Source: Methylocapsa sp. S129 (GTDB lineage: Bacteria > Pseudomonadota > Alphaproteobacteria > Rhizobiales > Beijerinckiaceae). Taken from it: a stretch of 64,000 nucleotides of DNA. The position numbers were made by a program, and so were the translations under genes. The stretch spans positions 173,827-237,826 of the forward strand of contig NZ_LMUI01000042.1 of NCBI RefSeq assembly GCF_009765995.1, in the 5' to 3' direction. The notes beneath the pieces were generated by a model. That model was not told the origin of the DNA. It saw nothing but the letters and a program-made list of their open reading frames with translations, and ran no database searches. Position 1 is the first letter of the stretch; every line of letters begins with the position of its first letter. Positions 1 through 6,904 of the stretch are shown piece by piece.

Positions 1-42
1 AATATGCCCGCCGCACTGGCGCAACGGGCGATCCTTGGGGCG

Positions 43-951
43 TCAACGAGCCTCGGTCGGCAAAAGTTCCCTGTCGGGCAAACGGCGAACATTGACCGAG
101 ACGACCATTCCCTCTTCGTCCGCGGCGCTGCCGAAATATGACCCGGACAAGGGAATGGCCTGGCGAACGTCGCGCGTCACCGCCACTCTGATGAGGTCGC
201 GATTGCCGACGATGCCATTGGTGGGATCGAACTCCACCCATCCCGCGCCCGGCAGATAGACCTGGCACCACGCATGGGTCGAGCCGCCGCCGAGGTATTG
301 CTCGCCGGAATCGCGATCGGGCACGTAGAGATAGCCGGAGACGAAGCGCGCGGCGAAGCCGAGCGTCCGCGCCGCCTCCATCATCAGCGCCGCGAAATCG
401 CGACAGGAGCCGCGCCGCCGGGCGAGCGTCTGCAGCGGGCTCTGGATGCCGCGTTCCGTGCGCCGTTCGTAGGAAAACCCCTCCTTGATGGCGTAAGTCA
501 TCGTCATCAAAAGTTCGCCTGTCTCGGTCGGCCTACCCTGTTGAACGAAACGGCGAACCCAGCGGTCGAGTTCGCCGGAGGGATCGGGATGGCCGCGCTC
601 GATCGCGCGCGAGAGATCGGGCATTTCTTCCACGTCATAGGAAAACGGGTAGAAACGGGCGCGATCCTCAAGCAGGAATTCCGGGCCGCTCAGCGGCGTA
701 TGATCGAGCGTGATGTTGCTCTCGATGCGCAGGCGGCGCGTCTGCCCGGCGAAACTCGCCAGAGCCACGCAATTGTCGAAGACATCGTGGATCCATGTCA
801 GGCGCTGGGGCTGCGGATCAATGTCCAGCGTCGCGCTGAGCAGCCGCTGATCGTAATTGTCGCGCGGGCGCAGCATCATCCGATGCTCGCCCAGGCCCAC
901 AGGTCTGGAATAGCTGTAGGTGGTGACATGATTGACGGTCAGGATCGTCAT
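43..951 (-). CDS. Transglutaminase-like cysteine protease family protein
   Basis: 302 residues from the ATG; a GTG two codons upstream is the alternative start. The N-terminal ~90 residues form the beta-rich bacterial transglutaminase N-terminal domain. The core follows, with Cys183 in RGSCRDF, His226 in STHAWC and Asp242 in FDPTNG, so the full Cys-His-Asp triad is present. Such proteins are cytoplasmic and act as transamidases or amide hydrolases on unknown substrates. In other proteobacteria they often sit beside alpha-E/circularly permuted ATP-grasp genes; that neighbour is not visible here because the window begins just past the stop codon. Family is clear, substrate unknown. Confidence 0.88.
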   Translation of the reverse strand: MTILTVNHVTTYSYSRPVGLGEHRMMLRPRDNYDQRLLSATLDIDPQPQRLTWIHDVFDNCVALASFAGQTRRLRIESNITLDHTPLSGPEFLLEDRARFYPFSYDVEEMPDLSRAIERGHPDPSGELDRWVRRFVQQGRPTETGELLMTMTYAIKEGFSYERRTERGIQSPLQTLARRRGSCRDFAALMMEAARTLGFAARFVSGYLYVPDRDSGEQYLGGGSTHAWCQVYLPGAGWVEFDPTNGIVGNRDLIRVAVTRDVRQAIPLSGSYFGSAADEEGMVVSVNVRRLPDRELLPTEAR

Positions 952-1160
952 AAACACTCGAAAAGATGCGGAAAGGTTGGAGATCTGCTGGCGTCAAGCG
1001 CACATGCGGCAGCGCCACGAACCTAGTCCAAGCGGTCCGCCATGCAAGGGCGTTCAGCGCAGGAAAATCAAGGAAGCGGTTTTAACCCAGCCAACACAAT
1101 CGTTTACACGCGTTCGCTTGAGCGCTAACAGACACCCTCTGCTTTCATCTGGGCTTGTCC

Positions 1161-2129
1161 ATGCGCACATTTCTCATCGACACCGACACCGCCTCCGACG
1201 ACGCGGTGGCGATCATGATGGCGCTTTCGGCGCCCGATGTGCGCGTCTGCGCGTTGACGACCGTCGCTGGCAATGTCGGGCTGGAGCAGGCGACGCGCAA
1301 CGCGCTCTATACCGCTGAGGTTTGCGGCTCCGACGTCCCCGTCTTCAAGGGCGCTTCGGCGCCCCTGACGCGCACGCACGAGGACGCGCATTGGTTCCAT
1401 GGCAAGGACGGTCTGAGCGATCGCAACTATCCGGCGCCACGCCGCGCGCCGGAGGGCGAGCATGCCGTGGATGCGATCACCCGGCTCATCCACGCCCAGC
1501 CAGGTCTGACGCTGGTGACGCTGGGGCCGCTCACCAATATCGCGCTGGCCGTCGCGCGCGACCCCTCGATAACCGGCAAAGTGTCGCGCTGCATCGTGAT
1601 GGGCGGTGCGCCTTGCTGCGAGGGCAATGTGACGCCCGCCGCCGAATATAACATCTGGGTCGATCCGGAAGCGGCGCGCATGGTTTTTCGCTCCGGCCTG
1701 CCCGTCGAAATGGTGGGATGGCAGGTGTCGCGCGGCGATTCCGTGCTGACGGAAGCCGAGATCGCAGAAGTCCTGGCTTTGGGCACGGACAAGGCGCGCT
1801 TCGCCATCGAATGCAACGGCCGCGCGCAGGAGGCCTATTTCACCCAAACCGGCCAAAGCGGGCTTTCGCTCGCCGATCCCACCGCGATGGCGGTCGCGCT
1901 CGACCGCAATATGGGGACAAGCTGGAGCCGCCATCTTGTCGAGGTCGAATGCGCGAGCGAATTGACGCGCGGCATGACGATCGTCGACCGCCTCAACGTG
2001 ACGCATGACGCGAGCAACAGGGTCGCGTGGAAGCGAGCGCTGGACGCAGGCGTGACGACCGACGTTTGCTGGACGCTGGATTGCGCCGGCTTCAAGGCGA
2101 TGATGCTGAAAGCATTAGCCTCGCCTTAA
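1161..2129 (+). CDS. Inosine-uridine preferring nucleoside hydrolase family protein
   Basis: 322 residues from the ATG; a TTG two codons upstream is less likely. The N-terminus carries the Ca2+-binding Asp cluster DTDTASDDAVA (family form DTDxGxDDA, here with Ala-Ser in place of the usual Gly-x), followed by a mid-protein NIWVDPEAA segment and the late Asp in SLADPTAMAVALD. The family hydrolyses the N-glycosidic bond of nucleosides to base plus ribose in purine/pyrimidine salvage. It stands alone, divergent from the transglutaminase gene. Its TAA stop lies inside the 8-bp target duplication of the IS1595 element, so the reading frame is intact although the 3' flank was displaced. Confidence 0.9.
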   Translation: MRTFLIDTDTASDDAVAIMMALSAPDVRVCALTTVAGNVGLEQATRNALYTAEVCGSDVPVFKGASAPLTRTHEDAHWFHGKDGLSDRNYPAPRRAPEGEHAVDAITRLIHAQPGLTLVTLGPLTNIALAVARDPSITGKVSRCIVMGGAPCCEGNVTPAAEYNIWVDPEAARMVFRSGLPVEMVGWQVSRGDSVLTEAEIAEVLALGTDKARFAIECNGRAQEAYFTQTGQSGLSLADPTAMAVALDRNMGTSWSRHLVEVECASELTRGMTIVDRLNVTHDASNRVAWKRALDAGVTTDVCWTLDCAGFKAMMLKALASP

Positions 2130-2134
2130 ATTTT
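2127..2134. repeat. Left target-site duplication of the IS1595 element
   Basis: Octamer TAAATTTT, identical to 5185-5192. It includes the TAA stop of the nucleoside hydrolase gene. Confidence 0.93.
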
Positions 2135-2173
2135 GGCGATTATAACCTTGACAAAAGTAGGACTAGGGGTAGT
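2135..2173 (+). repeat. Left terminal inverted repeat of the IS1595 element
   Basis: 39 bp, reverse-complementary without mismatch to 5146-5184. After one mismatch another 4 bp match (43 of 44). It contains TTGACA at 2148-2153, part of a possible inward promoter. Confidence 0.95.
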
Positions 2174-2175
2174 GT
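2148..2175 (+). promoter_or_regulatory. Putative transposase promoter inside the left inverted repeat
   Basis: A consensus -35 TTGACA (2148-2153) is followed after 16 bp by TAGTGT (2170-2175), a weak -10. It lies 25 bp upstream of the transposase start. The same TTGACA occurs in the right repeat pointing inward. The -35 is consensus; the -10 match is poor. Confidence 0.4.
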
Positions 2176-2199
2176 GCTTCTCAACAGGAGCTTCACCCC

Positions 2200-3150
2200 A
2201 TGTCCGCCGAACTGCAAGACCCCCGCTTCACTGATGAGACCGCCGCCCGCGAGGCGTTAGAGGCCGTCGTCTGGCCGAATGGCCCGGTCTGTCCCCATTG
2301 CGGGAACGTCGACCAAGCCAAGATTGCCAAGCTGACCACCAAGAGCGCCCGCCCCGGCCTTCGCTACTGCAATGAATGCAAGGGCCAGTTCACCGCGACG
2401 GTTGGAACCGTCTTCGAGCGCTCCAAGCTGCCGCTGACCAAATGGTGGCTGGCGATGCATCTGATCGGCTCATCCAAGAAGGGGATTTCGAGCCACCAAC
2501 TCCACCGAATGCTGGGGATAAGTTACAAATCGACTTGGTTCATGATGCATCGCATTCGCGAGGCAATGCGCACCGGCGGCCTCGCGCCGATGGGTGGCGA
2601 AGGCGAAATTGTCGAGATCGACGAGACGTTCATTGGGCGCAAGGAAGGCACGCCCAAGGCCAAGGCCGGGTTCGGTCACAAGAACGCCGTCCTGTCTCTG
2701 GTCCAACGCGGTGGCTCCGTCCGCTCATTCCATGTCGACAGCACGAAGAAAGCCGACATCATGCCCATCATCGAGAAAAACATCGCGAAGGAAACGCATG
2801 TCATGACCGATGAGGCGATCCAGTATCGCAAGCTCCGCAACAAGTTCGCCAAGCACGACGCCGTCGATCATGGCCGCGACGAATGGGGCTACACCGACCG
2901 CAGGAGCGGGACCAAGATCAACACCAACACGATCGAGGGTTATTACTCGATTTTCAAGCGCGGCATGAAGGGTGTGTATCAGCATTGCGGGGAGCAGCAT
3001 CTTCACCGTTATTTGTCAGAGTTCGATTTTCGCTACAACAACCGCTCGGCCCTTGGCGTCGAGGATTGGGAGCGCGTTTCAAAGATCGCCGCTGGCATCA
3101 CAGGCAAGCGATTGACTTACCGACGGCCTGACGAAGGAGCGCACGCTTAG
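2200..3150 (+). CDS. IS1595-family transposase
   Basis: 316 residues with AGGAG nine bases before the ATG. An N-terminal zinc ribbon has Cys31, Cys34, Cys57 and Cys60 (CPHC and CNEC). A helix-turn-helix-like stretch lies near residues 96-120. The DDE-type (ISXO2-like) catalytic core shows Asp141 in EIDETFIG, Asp204 in VMTDE, then Asn243, Glu246 and Lys253 in the NTNTIEGYYSIFKRG segment, matching the family's D-D-N-K arrangement. It cuts and joins the element ends marked by the 39-bp repeats. No frameshift or truncation is seen, so the enzyme is probably functional. Confidence 0.96.
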   Translation: MSAELQDPRFTDETAAREALEAVVWPNGPVCPHCGNVDQAKIAKLTTKSARPGLRYCNECKGQFTATVGTVFERSKLPLTKWWLAMHLIGSSKKGISSHQLHRMLGISYKSTWFMMHRIREAMRTGGLAPMGGEGEIVEIDETFIGRKEGTPKAKAGFGHKNAVLSLVQRGGSVRSFHVDSTKKADIMPIIEKNIAKETHVMTDEAIQYRKLRNKFAKHDAVDHGRDEWGYTDRRSGTKINTNTIEGYYSIFKRGMKGVYQHCGEQHLHRYLSEFDFRYNNRSALGVEDWERVSKIAAGITGKRLTYRRPDEGAHA

Positions 3151-3208
3151 ACAGAGGATCATCGCGATCTTGAGGGCCGACAAAGAGAACCGCTGAAGGG
3201 GCAGATTC

Positions 3209-3424
3209 ATGGTCACACAAAGAGATGACCCACCGGATCAAATCGTTCATGCAACGCCACTGATTGATCCGGAGCGCCCATACGCTGCTCAGCTAACGAT
3301 CGTAACGGCGCAGGGTCGGACCCACTACTTTCTGACGCGAGAATTGCTTGAAGACCTTGGTCTCCAGATATCTCGCGAATTGCAGCAAGCGCCATTGCCT
3401 GAAGGTGGGGGTGGCGCGCCCTGA
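3209..3424 (+). CDS. Hypothetical protein, 71 aa (IS1595 cargo)
   Basis: Small acidic protein starting at ATG with GAAGGGG about eight bases upstream, 58 bp after the transposase stop and in the same direction. The middle (RPYAAQLTIVTAQGRTHYFL) reads like a short beta-hairpin, followed by a helix (TRELLEDLGLQI). No family is recognised. Position and a good ribosome-binding site suggest it is translated from the transposase transcript, but its role is unknown. It could be an accessory transposition protein or simple cargo. Confidence 0.55.
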   Translation: MVTQRDDPPDQIVHATPLIDPERPYAAQLTIVTAQGRTHYFLTRELLEDLGLQISRELQQAPLPEGGGGAP

Positions 3425-3495
3425 AATAGGACGGCAATCGACCCGCACAGATAACACACGCACATTCCGTCATAGCGATCTCCTGCTATTGGCTC

Positions 3496-3712
3496 GACAG
3501 GTCTTTCTGTCCTATTGTCCCCAGTGGAGCGGCCTATAGGCCCTCTGGGGCGTGAGAACCCCGCAGCGTGCGGCCCACAGTGCTGGCCGCAATCAGCACT
3601 CCTCGACCTTGGTCGGGGAGGCACAGGCGTATGTCCAAGGCGAAAGCCTAAAGGTCTGTGCGAGCCTCACACGCTGCGGCTTTCTCAACTCCCCGATCAC
3701 TCGGGCGGGGAG
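3496..3712 (+). ncRNA. Candidate structured leader RNA with alternative pairings over a ribosome-binding site
   Basis: This stretch between two cargo genes holds many strong helices, found by hand: CCCCAG/CTGGGG (3519-3524:3545-3550) around the palindrome GGCCTATAGGCC; a 10-bp perfect long-range stem (3561-3570:3670-3679); CGGCC/GGCCG (3571-3575:3585-3589) whose loop can form a pseudoknot (3579-3584:3595-3600); a 10-bp stem (3599-3608:3611-3620, one G-U); GCACAG/CTGTGC (3621-3626:3656-3661) enclosing AGGC-GAAA-GCCT with a GNRA loop; and CTCCCCG/CGGGGAG (3689-3695:3706-3712), which covers the lipoprotein's GGGGAG site. Segment 3611-3620 can instead pair with 3689-3698, which would free that site. 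This layout resembles a translational switch. No known RNA family was recognised. Confidence 0.4.
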
Positions 3713-3720
3713 CGGATGCT

Positions 3721-4053
3721 ATGGTGCGATATGTCGCAGCAATTCTGGCACTCATCGTAGCGGGCTGTGCAGCCGAACCACCGCCAGCCACACAGGCGGA
3801 AAAGGATTCCTCGGAACTGGCGCTGTTCACGTGCCTATCCTCGGCCAGCAAACAACTAGACGATGGTCGATCGGATGCCGGCACAGTAGCGATCGCCGTT
3901 ATGGGTGGTTGCGGCCGGGAATTCGTCGCGGTCGATGAAGTGCAATTCCGCGGTCTCAGTTTGGATATGAGAGCGCGCCTGGCGTCGATGGCTTTCGACC
4001 GCCGCTTGAAAATCGCCACCTTCGCGGTTCTTACGACCAGAAACAAAAGCTGA
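3721..4053 (+). CDS. Small lipoprotein, 110 aa (IS1595 cargo)
   Basis: Starts at ATG 3721 with GGGGAG eight bases upstream; longer in-frame versions lack this site. The N-terminus MVRYVAAILALIVAGC is a lipoprotein signal with the lipid-attached Cys at residue 16, so the protein should be anchored in a membrane. The mature part (about 95 residues) has three further cysteines and no recognised domain. Its stop overlaps the start of the next gene (TGATG), so the two are probably co-translated. The structured leader immediately upstream suggests controlled expression. Confidence 0.6.
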   Translation: MVRYVAAILALIVAGCAAEPPPATQAEKDSSELALFTCLSSASKQLDDGRSDAGTVAIAVMGGCGREFVAVDEVQFRGLSLDMRARLASMAFDRRLKIATFAVLTTRNKS

Positions 4054-4259
4054 TGCGCCGGCTGTTCACTGGCGAGGACATTAAATCCACCGCGCAACTC
4101 GGCGCCATCTTCGTAGCGGTCGGGGCTGTCTTTGGCCTTTTTAGAGACGGCGACCCTGTCATTGGAGCCGTCGCCGGCCTCATTCTCTACGGCATTGTGA
4201 TCGGAATCGGCCTGATCGCGACATGGGCTGACCGCCGTTTCGATCGGCCTTGGTCCTAG
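4053..4259 (+). CDS. Small membrane protein, 68 aa (IS1595 cargo)
   Basis: The ATG overlaps the lipoprotein stop codon. Two hydrophobic segments are visible (about residues 13-31, AQLGAIFVAVGAVFGLF, and 36-58, GAVAGLILYGIVIGIGLIA), with charged ends, giving a helical hairpin in the inner membrane. No family is recognised. Tight coupling to the lipoprotein suggests the two act together at the envelope. The last bases overlap the stop of a small minus-strand ORF. Confidence 0.55.
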   Translation: MRRLFTGEDIKSTAQLGAIFVAVGAVFGLFRDGDPVIGAVAGLILYGIVIGIGLIATWADRRFDRPWS

Positions 4260-4414
4260 GCGCCCTTACGCGGCGCGGGACTCTTCGCCTTTTTCTGCTT
4301 ACCCTTCCCTAGCTTCATCTCTTCATGCGGCTTGGGCGGCATGCGGACCATCGCGGCCATGATCTGGGTCGCGATGTCGGGGACGCTGGGAGAGTTCGCC
4401 ATCTTCTCTTTCAT
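4256..4414 (-). CDS. Hypothetical protein, 52 aa (IS1595 cargo, minus strand)
   Basis: A short ORF reading MKEKMANSPS..., with VPDIATQIMAAMVRMPPKPH in the middle and a very basic Lys-rich tail, ending GA at the stop. An internal ATG at 4402 preceded by AGAGAAG is an equally good start. The central MPPKPHE motif followed by a Lys-rich end is, as I recall, seen in short conserved alphaproteobacterial hypotheticals. It is divergent from the HEPN-motif gene that starts 21 bp away. A longer ORF in another frame (4323-4568) lacks such features. Confidence 0.45.
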   Translation of the reverse strand: MKEKMANSPSVPDIATQIMAAMVRMPPKPHEEMKLGKGKQKKAKSPAPRKGA

Positions 4415-4434
4415 CAAGGAACCTGGGGGCGCTT

Positions 4435-5097
4435 ATGACAATGAAATCTTGGTATAAACCCACAGCCGCAGAAACCGAAGAAGGAAAGAAACGCCTTGGA
4501 GAATACCACTCGGCGCTGGGCCGCTTCGTTGACAGATTCTCACAAGTGGAAATGGCAGTTGCTTTCACATTGTGGCACTACGCGAAGACCCCATATCCAA
4601 TCGCCAGAGCGGCATTTTCGGGAACCAATTTAGATGCGGCGATCAGCAGCATCAAACGTCTCTTTGAAGTGACAGAAATCCCAGAGAAAGCACAGGAGGA
4701 AATAACATGGCTCTTCGACCAACTAAGCAAAATTAGGAAAGCTAGAAACGATATCCTTCACTACGGAGCAATCAACGTTCCAGAAGGCGACGCCGCCGTC
4801 ACAAATGCAGCGAAGGCCCTAACAAGAGACCGCATCGAACACTTTCCTATATCCCCAGCAATCCTAGATAATATGTCGGCAGACCTTAAGAAGATTCTCG
4901 TCCGCCTACATCTAAACCACTTAGGACGCCCTAAAATCAGCCCCGCGAGTTTGAAGATGTTCGACGAGGCCTTGCAGAATACATGGCGGTATAAACATCA
5001 GCCGCAGCGCCTAAAACGGAAAACGACGGAGGAATCTCCGCAGCCTCACACGCGCGCTCCAAAACCCTCTCCCCCTGAGCAATCATCTCAGGAGTGA
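4435..5097 (+). CDS. HEPN-motif protein, 220 aa (IS1595 cargo)
   Basis: 220 residues, ATG preceded by GGGGG. The first ~170 residues look all-helical. Residues 98-111 contain KARNDILHYG, in which Arg104, Asn105 and His109 form the R-(N/D)-x3-H pattern (RX4-6H) typical of HEPN domains, many of which are metal-independent RNases in toxin-antitoxin and defence systems. The C-terminal ~45 residues are Pro/Lys/Ser-rich and probably disordered. Base composition is visibly AT-richer than the chromosome, with A-rich codons, suggesting recent acquisition by the element. Function is inference from one motif; a non-catalytic HEPN or unrelated helical protein is possible. Confidence 0.6.
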   Translation: MTMKSWYKPTAAETEEGKKRLGEYHSALGRFVDRFSQVEMAVAFTLWHYAKTPYPIARAAFSGTNLDAAISSIKRLFEVTEIPEKAQEEITWLFDQLSKIRKARNDILHYGAINVPEGDAAVTNAAKALTRDRIEHFPISPAILDNMSADLKKILVRLHLNHLGRPKISPASLKMFDEALQNTWRYKHQPQRLKRKTTEESPQPHTRAPKPSPPEQSSQE

Positions 5098-5140
5098 GAG
5101 TTAATTTCGATTTCTTAGAAACTACGCCGGCCTGTCCCAT
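4937..5140 (-). CDS. Hypothetical protein, 67 aa (IS1595 cargo, antisense to the HEPN gene end)
   Basis: The ORF begins 6 bp inside the right inverted repeat and reads inward. Residues 12-50 look like a real helical protein (LTLTPEMIAQGERVLERA, then SVLGAAADVYTAMYSA). It overlaps the last 160 bp of the HEPN gene on the other strand, where that gene encodes a low-complexity tail, so either could be the true coding frame there. A TTGACA-16-TAGTAT promoter-like pair in the right repeat points into it, though the spacing to the ATG would make it leaderless. Role unknown. Confidence 0.42.
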   Translation of the reverse strand: MGQAGVVSKKSKLTLTPEMIAQGERVLERACEAAEIPPSFSVLGAAADVYTAMYSARPRRTSSNSRG

Positions 5141-5143
5141 AGC

Positions 5144-5171
5144 ATACTACCCCTAGTCCTACTTTTGTCAA
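5144..5171 (-). promoter_or_regulatory. Inward promoter-like sequence at the right inverted repeat
   Basis: On the minus strand TTGACA (complement of 5166-5171) is followed after 16 bp by TAGTAT (complement of 5144-5149), a 4-of-6 match to TATAAT. It mirrors the left end and would transcribe the 67-residue minus-strand ORF. Confidence 0.35.
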
Positions 5172-5184
5172 GGTTATAATCGCC
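5146..5184 (-). repeat. Right terminal inverted repeat of the IS1595 element
   Basis: 39 bp, perfect reverse complement of 2135-2173. Confidence 0.95.
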
Positions 5185-5192
5185 TAAATTTT
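5185..5192. repeat. Right target-site duplication of the IS1595 element
   Basis: Octamer TAAATTTT, identical to 2127-2134. Confidence 0.93.
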
Positions 5193-5268
5193 TCATGGAT
5201 TGTGCGCGAGGCTGATAATAACGACACGGCGCGCTCTCGCTGGGACGCGGATCAATGGGAGGCGATAG

Positions 5269-6771
5269 ATGACGGCGGCATCGATATCCCTAGAAGACGG
5301 CCTGCTCGCTCTTTCGGGCGCCGCGGCGTCCGGGGTGAGGAGTTTTAAGGGGATTCCCTATGCCGCGCCGCCGGTCGGCGCCTTGCGCTGGCGCCCGCCG
5401 CAAAAGGTCGCGCCATGGTCCGGCGTGCGACCAAGCGACGTCTTCGGCCCGAATTCGATGCAGGGAATTGTCTTTGACGACATCGACCCGCGCGCGGCCG
5501 GAATTTCGGAGGATTGCCTCTACCTCAACGTCTGGACGACCGCTGTCGGAAAGCCGGATCTGCTGCCGGTCATGGTCTGGATTCATGGCGGCGGCTTCGC
5601 CGTCGGTTCGGGCGCCGAGCCGCGCTATGACGGCGCCAACCTGGCGGCGAAGGGAATCGTCGTCGTCACGCTCAATCACCGGCTCAACGCGCTCGGCTTC
5701 CTCGCCCATCCCGAGCTGACCGCCGAATCCCCCCATAACGCGTCCGGCAATTACGGCCTGCTGGATCTTGTCACGGCGCTCAAATGGGTGTCCCGCAACA
5801 TCAGGGCGTTCGGCGGCGATCCAGGCCAGGTCACGATCGCCGGCGAGTCGGCGGGTTCGATGGCCGTCAGCGCCTTGATGGCGTCTCCGCTCGCGCGCGG
5901 CCTGTTCGCGCGCGCCATCGGAGAAAGCGGCGCGATGTTCCCCTCGCCGACCCGTTCGCACGCCACGCTCGCCGAGGCCGAGCAGGCGGGCCTGGCGTTT
6001 GCGCGCAAGAACGGGGCGACGTCGCTGGCCGCGCTGCGGGCGATGTCCGCGCAGGACATTCTCGCCGCTGCGCCTGGAATTGGTTTCTGGCCGATCATCG
6101 ACGGCCATTTTCTGCCGCGCGCTCCGGCGGAAATATTCGCCGCGGGCGATCAAAATGACGTTCCGCTTCTGGCGGGCTGGAACAAGGACGAGGGATTCAA
6201 TTTCACCCTGCTCCAGGGCGATAAAGCCGACAAATCCTATGTCGAACTGGTTCGCGCGATCTTCGGCGATCGCACCGATGCGGCGCTGGCGTTCTATCCC
6301 GCTGGCGCGCCCGATGTCGAAAAGCGATCGGCGCGGGAATTGGGCGGCGATCTCATGATCAATCACGGAACCTGGGCCTGGATCGAAGCGCAGAAGAAGA
6401 CGGGACGATCCGACATCTATCGTTTCCGATTCGACCGGGCGCCGCTAACCCCTGAGGGATGGTTCGGAGCCAGGCCCAGCGCCGACGCCGGCGCTTTTCA
6501 TGCGGGCGAACTTCTCTATGTCTTTGACAACCTCGACGCCTTCCCATGGCTGATAACGGCGGACGATCGAGGCATCGCCGACATGGCTTCGAATTATTGG
6601 GCGAACTTCGTCAAGACCGGCGATCCCAACGGCGCCGGGCTGCCTGATTGGCCTTCCTATCGCGGCGGCGAGGCGCCGTTCCTGGCGATAGACGCTCCGG
6701 CCAAAGCGACGCATGACGCGGATCGCGCGCGGCAAGAATTTCTTGCACGATCTTCCAAGGCGCGGGTCTAA
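5269..6771 (+). CDS. Type B carboxylesterase/lipase family protein
   Basis: 500 residues, with GGGAGG about eight bases before the ATG. It shows the hallmarks of the carboxylesterase type B alpha/beta hydrolases: the oxyanion-hole segment HGGGF, the EDCLYLNV motif, the nucleophilic Ser in GESAGS, a Glu in NKDEGF and a late His in GAFHAGEL. No signal peptide is evident, so it is probably cytoplasmic. The family hydrolyses carboxylic esters; the substrate cannot be read from sequence. It is preceded by the IS1595 element and followed directly by the first of two 67-bp direct repeats, which begins two bases after its stop codon. Confidence 0.93.
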   Translation: MTAASISLEDGLLALSGAAASGVRSFKGIPYAAPPVGALRWRPPQKVAPWSGVRPSDVFGPNSMQGIVFDDIDPRAAGISEDCLYLNVWTTAVGKPDLLPVMVWIHGGGFAVGSGAEPRYDGANLAAKGIVVVTLNHRLNALGFLAHPELTAESPHNASGNYGLLDLVTALKWVSRNIRAFGGDPGQVTIAGESAGSMAVSALMASPLARGLFARAIGESGAMFPSPTRSHATLAEAEQAGLAFARKNGATSLAALRAMSAQDILAAAPGIGFWPIIDGHFLPRAPAEIFAAGDQNDVPLLAGWNKDEGFNFTLLQGDKADKSYVELVRAIFGDRTDAALAFYPAGAPDVEKRSARELGGDLMINHGTWAWIEAQKKTGRSDIYRFRFDRAPLTPEGWFGARPSADAGAFHAGELLYVFDNLDAFPWLITADDRGIADMASNYWANFVKTGDPNGAGLPDWPSYRGGEAPFLAIDAPAKATHDADRARQEFLARSSKARV

Positions 6772-6772
6772 T

Positions 6773-6839
6773 GGCCGAAATCAAACGCTTGGCGCCCGAC
6801 GCGTAGAGCCACGGGGGAGGGAAAGCGGACATTTGCTCC
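6773..6839 (+). repeat. 67-bp direct repeat, copy 1
   Basis: 61 of 67 bases match 8190-8256. It starts immediately after the carboxylesterase stop codon and contains GAAAGCGGACATT. It is probably a dispersed intergenic repeat; the matching minus-strand reading (MSAFPP...) gives spurious ORFs. Confidence 0.88.
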
Positions 6840-6904
6840 TGAGAGAGCAGACCGTAAGACGGCATACCTATTGATCTGTCAAAACGGCCTATAGAGAGAC
6901 GACA

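Larger units (their letters stand above)
2135..5184 (+). mobile_element. IS1595-family insertion element with cargo genes (3,050 bp)
   Basis: The element is bounded by 39-bp perfect terminal inverted repeats (2135-2173 and 5146-5184) beginning GGCGATTATAACC, and flanked on both sides by the same octamer TAAATTTT (2127-2134 and 5185-5192). The 8-bp duplication is what IS1595 elements generate. The transposase inside is full length, so the copy may be active. Only about 0.95 kb is transposase; the rest holds a 71-residue protein, a structured leader, a lipoprotein, a small membrane protein, an AT-richer HEPN-motif gene and two small minus-strand ORFs. IS1595 relatives with passenger genes are known; the subgroup here was not determined. 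Confidence 0.95.

Noticed and set aside
3552..3938. 128-codon plus-strand ORF through the structured leader
   Set aside because: It runs over the lipoprotein gene in another frame and has no domain-like sequence.
4323..4568. 81-codon minus-strand ORF overlapping the 52-residue ORF and the HEPN gene
   Set aside because: Composition is non-protein-like, no ribosome-binding site, and it covers the start of the well-supported HEPN-motif gene.
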